This document shows positions 24,882-32,965 of a stretch of DNA of 59,695 bases, in pieces; the first letter of the stretch is position 1; each line of letters begins with the position of its first letter. Origin of the DNA: Ruminococcus sp. (GTDB taxonomy: Bacteria > Bacillota > Clostridia > Oscillospirales > Acutalibacteraceae); assembly GCA_017395925.1 (NCBI GenBank), contig JAFQNJ010000065.1, forward strand, positions 1-59,695, read 5' to 3'. Position numbers and translations under genes: made by a program. A model generated the notes under the pieces. It made no database searches and had not been told where the DNA came from. It saw nothing but the letters and a program-made list of their open reading frames with translations.

Positions 24882-26399
24882 ATGGATTACAAGCTTCAAG
24901 AAAATCAAGTGTTTACTGCCGAGGTAACGGCTGATAATGTGACCCAACAGAGTGTTGATATGGATTTTACCCTGCCTGACTACTGTGCAGATATTGAAAA
25001 AATACTGAAATGCATCCTGAATGTACGTATATTTTCAAAGAATTCAAGTGCAGGCGTTTTAAGGGTGGACGGCGAGTCAAAGGTAACTCTGCTCTATACG
25101 GACAAGGGACGCAAGGCGCTGAGGTGTTTTGAACAGTGCTCTCCGTTCTCGGTAAATCTCAATATTCCCGAGGATGCAGGCGACTCCATAGTCGATGTGG
25201 TTGTGAAACCTGAGTATATCAACTGCAGAGCATTGACCCCAAGACGACTCAGCGTCCACGGTGCATTTTCGCTGAGAAGTCGCCTGACCGAAAGAAAGCT
25301 GTTGCCTCTTTATTGCGACTGTGACGCAAGTGATTTACAGATAAAAAGGGAAGAGACAGCTGTCTGTGAACCCTGTATCTTTTCTCAGGACAGATTTTCA
25401 GTGAGCGAAGCCGCTACATTCAATATGAAAACAAAGGTAGAGACCATTGCTGACACTCATCTCAGCGCTACCCTTACGGACTATTCTCTGTCATCGGACC
25501 GCCTCACAATTAAAGGCGAGCTTACCCTCAGAATGCTCTATATCACCGATGCATCTACCGGCGAAGTTGACAGGTATGTATGTGCATTTCCTTTTACCGA
25601 GACCCTGCGTGTCAATAATGAGGAGTGTGATGTGTTCCATATCAACCTGAGCATTATGTCCTACGATGTTACCCTGCGCTCCGAGGCACTTTCGGATAAT
25701 CCTGCCGTATGTGTGGAGGCAACTCTTTCGGCAGATACCTTCGGTTTCAGGAGAAAAAGCGGTGAATATATCGCTGACGCATACTCACTTTCCTGTGCCA
25801 CAGAACCACGGTTCGATAAAATGGGGATTACAACCGATGTGCTGTCCCATACCGCTGAGTTTTCACAGAAGCAGACCTTGATGCTGGGTGACAGGAATAT
25901 TGTGAAGATAGCCCACATCCTCTGGTCAACTCCTGAACTCAGAGCGGAGTTTGAATCCGATGTTAAACTCAGCGGTAAAGTTGACGTCTGTATCCTTGCC
26001 GTTGACGAGGAGGGTGAGCTTTTGTGCATCGACCGTCAGGTGGATATTTCTCAGGTTCTTGTCCCCGAGTCAGACTTTACCCATATGGCGGCTATGTCCG
26101 CAGACCTTAGTAACCTCAGTTATCGCATAGGAGACAACAACGACATAGAACTGGGCATCAAAATAAATATTAGTGCTTTACTATTAAGAAAAAATACAAT
26201 ATCTCAAATCAGCGATATAGCTCCGGTTGCTGAGGAGACTCCGTTTAACCGAAAACCTCTGACTTTGTATTTTGCCTCAGCGGGTGAGAATGTGTGGGAA
26301 ATCTCCAAGGGCTATCGAGCATCTTATAATTCTGTTCTGGAAGAAAACAATCTATCTCAGCAGATACTTTCTGCCGATACAATGCTTATGATAGTATGA
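24882..26399 (+). CDS. sipL: SpoIVA-interacting protein SipL (DUF3794 repeats, LysM)
   Basis: This 505-residue protein starts behind AAAAGGAGAGAG. It has repeated DUF3794-type segments, the first with MDFTLPDYCADIEKILKC, and a C-terminal LysM domain (about residues 455-505) containing GENVWEISKGYRASYNSVLEENN. In Clostridioides difficile SipL binds SpoIVA through its LysM domain and is needed for coat localisation round the forespore. Adjacency to spoIVA and the paired sigma-E-like promoters support this assignment. Confidence 0.88.
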   Translation: MDYKLQENQVFTAEVTADNVTQQSVDMDFTLPDYCADIEKILKCILNVRIFSKNSSAGVLRVDGESKVTLLYTDKGRKALRCFEQCSPFSVNLNIPEDAGDSIVDVVVKPEYINCRALTPRRLSVHGAFSLRSRLTERKLLPLYCDCDASDLQIKREETAVCEPCIFSQDRFSVSEAATFNMKTKVETIADTHLSATLTDYSLSSDRLTIKGELTLRMLYITDASTGEVDRYVCAFPFTETLRVNNEECDVFHINLSIMSYDVTLRSEALSDNPAVCVEATLSADTFGFRRKSGEYIADAYSLSCATEPRFDKMGITTDVLSHTAEFSQKQTLMLGDRNIVKIAHILWSTPELRAEFESDVKLSGKVDVCILAVDEEGELLCIDRQVDISQVLVPESDFTHMAAMSADLSNLSYRIGDNNDIELGIKINISALLLRKNTISQISDIAPVAEETPFNRKPLTLYFASAGENVWEISKGYRASYNSVLEENNLSQQILSADTMLMIV

Positions 26400-26405
26400 T
26401 AAATT

Positions 26406-26427
26406 AGGGGCGGCTTCGGCTGTCCCT
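26406..26427 (+). terminator. Weak hairpin between sipL and spoIVA
   Basis: A 9 bp stem (two wobbles) has a stable TTCG loop, followed by only a short AT-rich stretch; possibly a leaky terminator or a transcript stabiliser. Confidence 0.4.
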
Positions 26428-26438
26428 TAAATATTTCT

Positions 26439-26468
26439 GTCATATCACAAGTGAGTCTTACATATATT
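26439..26468 (+). promoter_or_regulatory. Sigma-E-like promoter of spoIVA
   Basis: GTCATATC (26439-26446), a 14 base spacer and CATATATT (26461-26468) closely match the sigma-E consensus, 35 bases before the spoIVA start. Confidence 0.65.
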
Positions 26469-26503
26469 TAAACATCAATCAGAAATTAGGTGGAGGCAAA
26501 GCA

Positions 26504-27982
26504 ATGGAACAGAGAAACATCTACGAAGACATAGCTAAAAGAACCGGCGGAGACATATATATCGGTGTGGTGGGACCTGTCAGAACAGGCAAGTCAACCT
26601 TTACCAAGCGTTTTATGGATACTCTGGTGATTCCCAATATCGCCGATGAGTTTAGTCGTGAGAGGGCACGTGACGAACTTCCCCAGTCGGCACAAGGCAA
26701 GACCATAATGACCACGGAGCCGAAATTCATCCCCGAAGACGCTGTGGAAATCGACCTTGGAGACAATGCACATCTCTCGGTACGGATGATAGACTGCGTG
26801 GGCTATATTGTCCCTGAGGCTCTTGGCTATATGGAGGATGAGGTTCCCCGAATGGTTAAAACCCCTTGGTTTTCCGAGGAAATTCCTTTTGACAAAGCTG
26901 CAGAGTATGGTACCAGAAAGGTTATAACGGACCACAGCACCATAGGTCTTGTAATTACCACTGACGGCACGGTGGGGGAGCTTTCGAGGGATTCTTACAT
27001 AGATGCAGAGGAGAGGGTAATAAGCGAACTCAAGAGCATCAATAAACCCTTCATTATTCTTCTCAATTCACGCTATCCCGCATCAGCAGAAGCTCAGACT
27101 ATGGCAGGGGAGCTTGCCATGAAGTATATGGTCCCCGTAATTCCTATTTCATCTCCGGAGCTTTCGGAAAATGAGATAAAGAGAATTCTCGCTCAGATAC
27201 TGCTGGAATTCCCTATTACCGAGATTGATGTGGATATCCCTTCTTGGATAATTTCACTTCCCAAGGAGCACTGGTTAAAATCCTCGGTTATGAGCGATAT
27301 AATGAAAGCGGCAAAGGATATGTCAAAACTCCGCCAGGTTCAGGAGATGGCTGAGGCAATCTGTGCAAATCCCTACATTGATGCATCTCGTCTTGCATCC
27401 ATAGACCTTGCCACAGGAAAAGCGGAAATAGGTGTGTATATCACTCCGGGTCTTTTCTATAAGGTTTTAAGCGAAGAGACAGGACTGGATATTCCCGATG
27501 AAAAGGCACTCCTTGAGAGTTTTTCTGACCTTAAAGAGAAGGAAAACCGCTACGAGAGAATTGCCAAAGCCTATGAAAGCGTGATGGATACAGGCTACGG
27601 TATTGTGATGCCCACTATGGAGGAGCTGTCGTTGAAGGAGCCGCAAATCATTAAGCAAAGCGGCAAGTACGGCGTGAAACTCAAAGCCTCTGCACCCTCT
27701 GTGCATATGATGCGAATCGAGACTTGTGCCGAAGTAACTCCCGTGGTAGGTTCAGAGCAGCAATCAGAAGACTTGGTGAAGTATCTCCTGAAAGAATTCG
27801 AGGAAGACCCCGTGAAAATCTGGGAAAGCGATATTTTCGGCAAATCTCTCCATGAACTGATAGGGGAAAGCCTCAACAATAAACTCTATCGTATGCCCTC
27901 TGATGCCAGAGGCAAACTCTGTGAAACCGTGGAAAAGATTATCAACGACGGTTGTAACGGACTGATTTGCATAATTCTTTGA
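26504..27982 (+). CDS. spoIVA: Stage IV sporulation protein A, spore coat ATPase
   Basis: This 492-residue protein is the usual SpoIVA length. The N-terminal P-loop domain begins EDIAKRTGGDIYIGVVGPV with Walker A GPVRTGKST at residues 24-32. It contains MIDCVGY (switch II/Walker B) and TTDGTVGEL. The middle and C-terminal domains follow, ending GLICIIL. SpoIVA hydrolyses ATP to polymerise irreversibly on the forespore surface as the platform for the coat. A strong GTGGAGG site precedes the ATG. The upstream sigma-E-like promoter fits mother-cell expression. Confidence 0.96.
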   Translation: MEQRNIYEDIAKRTGGDIYIGVVGPVRTGKSTFTKRFMDTLVIPNIADEFSRERARDELPQSAQGKTIMTTEPKFIPEDAVEIDLGDNAHLSVRMIDCVGYIVPEALGYMEDEVPRMVKTPWFSEEIPFDKAAEYGTRKVITDHSTIGLVITTDGTVGELSRDSYIDAEERVISELKSINKPFIILLNSRYPASAEAQTMAGELAMKYMVPVIPISSPELSENEIKRILAQILLEFPITEIDVDIPSWIISLPKEHWLKSSVMSDIMKAAKDMSKLRQVQEMAEAICANPYIDASRLASIDLATGKAEIGVYITPGLFYKVLSEETGLDIPDEKALLESFSDLKEKENRYERIAKAYESVMDTGYGIVMPTMEELSLKEPQIIKQSGKYGVKLKASAPSVHMMRIETCAEVTPVVGSEQQSEDLVKYLLKEFEEDPVKIWESDIFGKSLHELIGESLNNKLYRMPSDARGKLCETVEKIINDGCNGLICIIL

Positions 27983-28033
27983 TAAAATACATTAAAAATA
28001 ATCCACAAAAACCTCATAATAACTGATACTTTC

Positions 28034-28070
28034 AAAAACCGTCGAAAAATATCGGCGGTTTTTAATTTTT
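28034..28070 (+). terminator. Intrinsic terminator after spoIVA
   Basis: A 12 bp stem (28034-28045 with 28052-28063, one wobble) has a six-base loop, followed by TTTTAATTTTT-like sequence. Confidence 0.85.
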
Positions 28071-28098
28071 ATACTTGAAATATCTGATAAAAAAGTAT

Positions 28099-28117
28099 AC
28101 AATATATAATGTATTGT
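28099..28117 (+). promoter_or_regulatory. Dyad-flanked -10 box upstream of oadG
   Basis: ACAATA (28099-28104) and TATTGT (28112-28117) form an inverted repeat around TATAAT (28105-28110). A -10 box inside a dyad suggests a repressor site. No good -35 stands at 17 bases; TTGAAA at 28075-28080 is too far for this -10. Confidence 0.35.
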
Positions 28118-28177
28118 AATGTGGGGAGAAATGTCTTTGCAAAATCCCCTCTATTCACATAATCGGAGGCAGATATT

Positions 28178-28579
28178 ATGTCATTTATTCCTCTCTCCGC
28201 GGCAACAGATGAATCCCTCGTTATCCTTGTTACAGGATTCGCTGTTGTGTTTGCGGTGCTTTTACTGCTTATCGGTATCATTATGGCTTATGCCGCCATT
28301 GTTTCCGGTGTGCAGAACATAATCAACAATAAGAAAAAGAAGTCAGAGAAGGCATCGCCTGCTCCTGTTGCCACAACAGAAACGCCCGTGTCTGCTCCTG
28401 CAGTAGTATCTTATGATGCTGACCTTCAGACCATTGCAGTAATTGCCGCGGCTGTTGAAGCCTTCTACGGCGAGGGTGCATCCCGCAGAATCAAGAGCAT
28501 CAGCCGTACCGCATCCTCCAGAAGCGAGTGGGCTGCTGCGGGTCTCAATCAGAATATTTCAGCAAGGAGGGGCTTCTGA
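28178..28579 (+). CDS. oadG: Sodium-pump decarboxylase gamma subunit (OadG-like)
   Basis: This 133-residue protein has one N-terminal transmembrane helix (about 15-45, FAVVFAVLLLLIGIIMAYA), a basic Lys stretch, an Ala/Pro linker and a C-terminal segment VIAAAVEAFYGEGASRRI typical of OadG. The gamma subunit anchors and assembles the sodium-translocating decarboxylase. It is followed immediately by the beta subunit. The alpha (carboxyltransferase) and biotin carrier genes expected nearby are absent, so the acid decarboxylated cannot be read from this locus. Confidence 0.8.
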   Translation: MSFIPLSAATDESLVILVTGFAVVFAVLLLLIGIIMAYAAIVSGVQNIINNKKKKSEKASPAPVATTETPVSAPAVVSYDADLQTIAVIAAAVEAFYGEGASRRIKSISRTASSRSEWAAAGLNQNISARRGF

Positions 28580-28580
28580 T

Positions 28581-29885
28581 ATGGAACTGTTACAGGGTTT
28601 TATTGATGCGCTTGTGGGTCTTTTCTACGATTCAGGTCTTGTAAGCCTCACCTGGCAGAATTATGTGATGGTAGCAATAGCCTGTGTTCTTTTCTACCTT
28701 GCTATCAAAAAGCAGTTTGAACCGCTTCTTTTGCTTCCCATAGCATTCGGTATGCTTCTTGTAAACCTCTATCCGCCCATTATGGCGGCTCCTTCCACAA
28801 ATATGATGCCGCTTGGCGAGTATCTTGCAGAACATATTGCCGATTTTGATAACGCATCCATAGAGTCTCTTATGAGTGATGCTAATCTTCAGGGCACACT
28901 TGACTCCATAAGCTATGCAAAAACCTGCATCGATGGCGAATGGTTCGTAAATGTTCCCACCAACGGCGGACTTCTCTACTACCTCTATCAGGGCGTTAAG
29001 CTGGGTATCTATCCTCCTCTTATCTTCCTTGGTATCGGTTGTATGACCGACTTCGGTCCTCTTATTTCAAACCCCAAGAGCTTTTTTCTCGGTGCAGCCG
29101 CACAGATTGGTATTTTCGTAACCTTCATTGTTGCCGCATTAATCGGTTTTACGAGTGAAGAGGCAGGTTCCATCGGTATCATCGGTGGTGCAGACGGCCC
29201 CACAGCTATCTATGTTACTACCAAACTTGCACCTCATCTGTTGGGTCCCATTGCCGTTGCGGCTTATTCCTATATGGCGCTGGTTCCTCTTATCCAGCCT
29301 CCAATTATGAAGCTTCTCACTACCAAGAAAGAGCGTTCTGTTGTTATGCAGCAGCTCCGCCCTGTTTCAAAGCTTGAGAAGATTCTGTTCCCCATAATCG
29401 TAACTATCGTTTGCTCAATTCTGCTTCCCAGCGCGGCACCTCTTGTTGGTATGCTGATGCTTGGTAACCTCTTCAAAGAGAGCGGTGTTGTTGATCGTAT
29501 CTTCAAGACTGCACAGAACGAACTTATGAATATTATCACAATTTTCCTTGGTGTGACCGTCGGTGCAACAGCTACCGGTCAGGTATTCCTCAGATGGGAT
29601 ACACTTAAGATTATCGGTCTCGGTCTTGCCGCATTCTGTCTGGGTACCGCTTTCGGAACCCTCTTCGGCAAGCTTATGTATATCTTCACCAAGGGTAAGG
29701 TTAACCCCCTCATCGGCTCTGCAGGTGTTTCTGCAGTTCCCATGGCGGCTCGTGTTGCTAACAAGGTTGGTCAGCAGGAGAATCCCTCGAACTTCCTTCT
29801 CATGCACGCAATGGGTCCCAACGTTGCCGGTGTTATCGGTTCCGCTGTTGCCGCAGGCGTACTGCTGAGTATTCTCGGCAAGTAA
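28581..29885 (+). CDS. oadB: Sodium-pump decarboxylase beta subunit
   Basis: Start chosen at ATG 28581, one base after the oadG stop and behind AGGAGG (28564-28569); the frame open from 28443 lies inside oadG. The 434-residue multi-spanning membrane protein contains the family motifs IGCMTDFGPLISNPKS, IGIIGGADGPTAIY and SAVPMAARVANKVGQ. It couples decarboxylation of carboxybiotin to sodium export (oxaloacetate, methylmalonyl-CoA or glutaconyl-CoA decarboxylases). Which one applies depends on the missing alpha subunit. Confidence 0.92.
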   Translation: MELLQGFIDALVGLFYDSGLVSLTWQNYVMVAIACVLFYLAIKKQFEPLLLLPIAFGMLLVNLYPPIMAAPSTNMMPLGEYLAEHIADFDNASIESLMSDANLQGTLDSISYAKTCIDGEWFVNVPTNGGLLYYLYQGVKLGIYPPLIFLGIGCMTDFGPLISNPKSFFLGAAAQIGIFVTFIVAALIGFTSEEAGSIGIIGGADGPTAIYVTTKLAPHLLGPIAVAAYSYMALVPLIQPPIMKLLTTKKERSVVMQQLRPVSKLEKILFPIIVTIVCSILLPSAAPLVGMLMLGNLFKESGVVDRIFKTAQNELMNIITIFLGVTVGATATGQVFLRWDTLKIIGLGLAAFCLGTAFGTLFGKLMYIFTKGKVNPLIGSAGVSAVPMAARVANKVGQQENPSNFLLMHAMGPNVAGVIGSAVAAGVLLSILGK

Positions 29886-29963
29886 ATTTAAAAGGAAAGT
29901 CAGCATATTTTCCTGCTTTCGCATAAAATGCAGTATAATATAATTCTCTGAGGAGATGATATT

Positions 29964-30653
29964 GTGAGAGATATAACTATCAATGACATACTTAAAATGC
30001 TTCTCGCACACATTAAGCTTATTGTCATTGTTTCTGTTGTAGCGGCGCTGGGTGCATACATCTACGCCGACAACTTCATTCCTAAGAAATATTCAGCAAA
30101 TTCTATGATTTGCATTAAGTTTGATGGCACAGTCCGCAGTGACGGTTCTACCTCTGCAAACAGCGGCCAGATGTCCGCCGGTGAAATCACAGCATCAACC
30201 AACCTTGCGGCTAACTGCTCGGTTATCTTCCGCTATTCCGAGGAGATGCTTGATATTATCCCTCCGGGATATTCCGTTGATATCTCCAGTGTCAATGAGT
30301 CGAACATCCTCGCAATCAACGTTACCGGCAAAGACCCTCAGGTCTGTGCAGATACCGCAAATGCAATGAAGAATGCTGCTCCTGATGTGTTTAAGAACTA
30401 TTATCAGGGCGGTGAGGCAGTGCCCTTCGGTCGTCCCGCGACACCTCCCACAAAACATTCTTCTCCCAATGAGACAAGGTTCGCCCTCTTCGGATTTATC
30501 GGCGGTCTCATTATCTCAATGCTCATTGCTATTATTATCGAGATAGTTGATACAACCATCAAGCCTGACGACGACCTCTTCAAGATTTATGAAGTACCGG
30601 TATTCGGCGAGATTATCGACTTTGAGACGGAAGGCGGTGCAAAGAAGAAATGA
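29964..30653 (+). CDS. Wzz/CapA-like polysaccharide chain-length and kinase activator protein
   Basis: This 229-residue protein starts at GTG behind GAGGAGA. It has transmembrane helices near residues 15-35 and 172-195, an extracytoplasmic domain between them, and a cytoplasmic tail containing KPDDDLFKIYEVPVFGEI, the segment that activates BY-kinases. It overlaps the kinase gene by 4 bases (ATGA). With that kinase it should control capsule or exopolysaccharide assembly, but no glycosyltransferases or polymerase genes lie nearby. The paralogue at 21670 lacks the tail. Confidence 0.88.
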   Translation: MRDITINDILKMLLAHIKLIVIVSVVAALGAYIYADNFIPKKYSANSMICIKFDGTVRSDGSTSANSGQMSAGEITASTNLAANCSVIFRYSEEMLDIIPPGYSVDISSVNESNILAINVTGKDPQVCADTANAMKNAAPDVFKNYYQGGEAVPFGRPATPPTKHSSPNETRFALFGFIGGLIISMLIAIIIEIVDTTIKPDDDLFKIYEVPVFGEIIDFETEGGAKKK

Positions 30654-31366
30654 AACTCGGACGCAATAAAAAGAGAGTAATCAATATTGATAAGTCCAGA
30701 AATGTAATCAGCGGCGACAGCAAGTTTGCGATTGTCGAGGGTTATAAAATCGCCAGAACCAATCTGGTGTTTTCTCTGGCTACCTCCGAGAGCAAGGTGG
30801 TGGTACTCACCAGCTGGTCAAAGGGTGAGGGTAAATCCACAGCTACAGCAAACCTTGCGATTTCCTTCTCAAAAATGGGCAAGAAGGTTCTGCTTATCGA
30901 CAGCGACCTGCGACGTCCCAACCTGCACAACCTGATGAAGCTTCAGAACACAGCCGGTCTTTCCGAGGTTATCGGTAAGTTCAAGACCTTTGATGAAGTT
31001 CTCAATCGTGAGGTTCTTCCTTGTCTTGATGTTCTCACCGCAGGTTCCATACCTCCCAACCCCTCAGAGCTTCTGGCATCAGCCAGCTTCAACTCACTCC
31101 TTAATCAGCTTAAAACAATGTATGATTATATCATCATCGATACTCCTCCCGTAGGTGTTGTTGCTGACACACTTCTCCTGAAGGACCACATCGCAGGCTT
31201 CGTTGTAGTAGTCCGTGAGAAGGTTACAACTCACGGTGATATCGAAAAAACCATCCAGAGTATCCGTCTTGCAGACAGCAAGATTCTCGGTTTCCTCAAG
31301 GTTGGATGTACCGTTTCCGAGAAACGCTACTCCAAGGGACAGTACGGATATTACAAATACTATTGA
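30650..31366 (+). CDS. BY-type tyrosine kinase of exopolysaccharide regulation (CpsD/CapB-like)
   Basis: This 238-residue kinase has Walker A SKGEGKSTATANLA (about residues 60-73), Walker A' VLLIDSDLRRPNLH and Walker B YDYIIIDTPPVGV, with the C-terminal Tyr cluster RYSKGQYGYYKYY that is autophosphorylated. It works with the transmembrane activator encoded directly upstream. Cycling of its phosphorylation controls polysaccharide polymer length and export. Confidence 0.92.
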   Translation: MKLGRNKKRVINIDKSRNVISGDSKFAIVEGYKIARTNLVFSLATSESKVVVLTSWSKGEGKSTATANLAISFSKMGKKVLLIDSDLRRPNLHNLMKLQNTAGLSEVIGKFKTFDEVLNREVLPCLDVLTAGSIPPNPSELLASASFNSLLNQLKTMYDYIIIDTPPVGVVADTLLLKDHIAGFVVVVREKVTTHGDIEKTIQSIRLADSKILGFLKVGCTVSEKRYSKGQYGYYKYY

Positions 31367-31371
31367 TTTTT

Positions 31372-31402
31372 TCAACCCGTTGCAGGTCAACGGGTTGATT
31401 TA
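31372..31402 (+). terminator. Hairpin terminator after the BY-kinase gene
   Basis: A perfect 11 bp stem TCAACCCGTTG / CAACGGGTTGA has a five-base loop; the T tract after it is short. Confidence 0.65.
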
Positions 31403-31514
31403 AGGATGCTTGTGCAAGATTTGGAGCAAAATCCTGCAAAAATCATCCTCTTACACCAGAATAATTTATAAATAATATACAATTATGAAATTTTAATTTG
31501 GAGCGTGAGCAGAA

Positions 31515-32798
31515 ATGCAGTATTCAGAATTAACAAAGGAACAGCTTATTTCCGAGAGAGAGTCACTCCTCTCGGATTACAAAAAGTATGTTGATATGAA
31601 TTTAAGCCTTGATATGTCCAGAGGAAAGCCTTGCAGTGAGCAGCTTGATATCTCCGTTCATATGCTTGATATTGTAAACTCAAGTCACGACTGCCGCAGT
31701 CAGAGCGGTCTTGATTGCCGTAACTATGGTCTTATTGATGGACTTCCCTCTTGCAGAAAACTTTTCTCTGAATTTATTCAGGTTGATCCCGAGCAGGTAA
31801 TGGTAGGCGGAAACTCATCTCTCAATATGATGTTTGATACAATTTCTTGCTTTATGACAAAGTCCCCCGTGGAAGGATGCACCCCTTGGCTTAATGTTGA
31901 GGGCAGAAAGTTCCTCTGTCCCGTACCCGGCTATGACAGACACTTTGCAATCACCGAGTATTACGGCTTTGAGATGATACCTGTTCCTATGACCGAGAAC
32001 GGCCCCGATATGGATATGGTGGAGAAACTTGTGGCTGAAGATGACAAAATCAAGGGTATATGGTGTGTTCCCAAGTACTCTAATCCTCAGGGTGTAACTT
32101 ATTCCGATGAGACAGTCCGCCGTTTTGCTAACCTCAAGCCCGCGGCTCCCGATTTCAGAATCATGTGGGATGATGCTTACTGTGTTCACGATATTGCCGA
32201 CCAGGGGGATATCCTCATCAGCCTCTATGAGGAGTGCAAAAAGACAGGTAATGTTGACCTTCCCATTATTTTCTGCTCCACTTCAAAAATTACATTCCCC
32301 GGTTCAGGTGTAGCTGCAATGGCGGCATCTGAAAACAATATGAAGGTACTTCGTGCACGTTACAACCGTCAGACCATCGGTTACGACAAGATCAATATGC
32401 TCCGTCATATGCTCTTCTTTAAAGATTTTGACGGGGTAAAAGCACATATGCTTCGCCATAAGGAAATTCTCAGACCCAGATTTGAGCTGGTTGACAAGAA
32501 GTTTACAGAGCAGCTTACAGGGCTAGGAATTGCCACTTGGCTCAAGCCCCGCGGCGGCTACTTTGTCAGCATAGATGTATATCCCGGCACAGCCAAGGAA
32601 GTTGTGAATATGTGTAAGAATGCAGGTCTTGTCCTCACATCGGCAGGTGCAACTTATCCCTACGGCAAGGACCCCAAGGACAGCAACATCCGCATTGCTC
32701 CCACATATCCTCCTGTAGAGGAGCTTGATATCGCTATGGATATTTTCTGCCTCTGCGTGAAAATTGCCGCAATCTCCAAGATTCTCTCCGAGAGATGA
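31515..32798 (+). CDS. PLP-dependent aminotransferase (Aminotran_MocR/AspT type)
   Basis: This 427-residue fold type I aminotransferase begins MQYSELTKEQLISERESL and has NLSLDMSRGKP, VGGNSSLNMMFDT, IMWDDAYCVHDI and the PLP-Lys segment CSTSKITFPGSG. The length and N-terminal pattern fit the aspartate aminotransferase subgroup Ic (PF12897) rather than classical AspC. Expected reaction: aspartate plus 2-oxoglutarate to oxaloacetate plus glutamate; related amino donors are possible. It is monocistronic between two hairpins. Confidence 0.85.
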   Translation: MQYSELTKEQLISERESLLSDYKKYVDMNLSLDMSRGKPCSEQLDISVHMLDIVNSSHDCRSQSGLDCRNYGLIDGLPSCRKLFSEFIQVDPEQVMVGGNSSLNMMFDTISCFMTKSPVEGCTPWLNVEGRKFLCPVPGYDRHFAITEYYGFEMIPVPMTENGPDMDMVEKLVAEDDKIKGIWCVPKYSNPQGVTYSDETVRRFANLKPAAPDFRIMWDDAYCVHDIADQGDILISLYEECKKTGNVDLPIIFCSTSKITFPGSGVAAMAASENNMKVLRARYNRQTIGYDKINMLRHMLFFKDFDGVKAHMLRHKEILRPRFELVDKKFTEQLTGLGIATWLKPRGGYFVSIDVYPGTAKEVVNMCKNAGLVLTSAGATYPYGKDPKDSNIRIAPTYPPVEELDIAMDIFCLCVKIAAISKILSER

Positions 32799-32848
32799 TA
32801 AACTGACTTCTATATTGTGACGGGTAACTGTATTTTTACTCTTAATCA

Positions 32849-32877
32849 TTGACTTTTTTACCAAAAAATCTTATAAT
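32849..32877 (+). promoter_or_regulatory. Sigma-A promoter of the secD-like operon
   Basis: TTGACT (32849-32854), a 17 base spacer and a perfect TATAAT (32872-32877). The -10 box runs into the left arm of the inverted repeat at 32875-32943. Confidence 0.75.
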
Positions 32878-32947
32878 AACTCTGTTATGTCCTGTGACCT
32901 TTTTGTGTGAATTACCACAACTGCAGGGGATAACAGAGTTATTTTTC
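32875..32947 (+). promoter_or_regulatory. Long structured inverted repeat upstream of secD-like gene
   Basis: A perfect 14 bp inverted repeat AATAACTCTGTTAT (32875-32888) / ATAACAGAGTTATT (32930-32943) encloses two nested stems, CCTG/CAGG and TTGTG/CACAA, and is followed by TTTTC. For a transcript from the aminotransferase gene it could be a terminator. From the overlapping promoter only the inner part would be transcribed, as a structured leader ending just before GGAGG. Confidence 0.55.
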
Positions 32948-32965
32948 TCTATGGAGGTTATAGCT

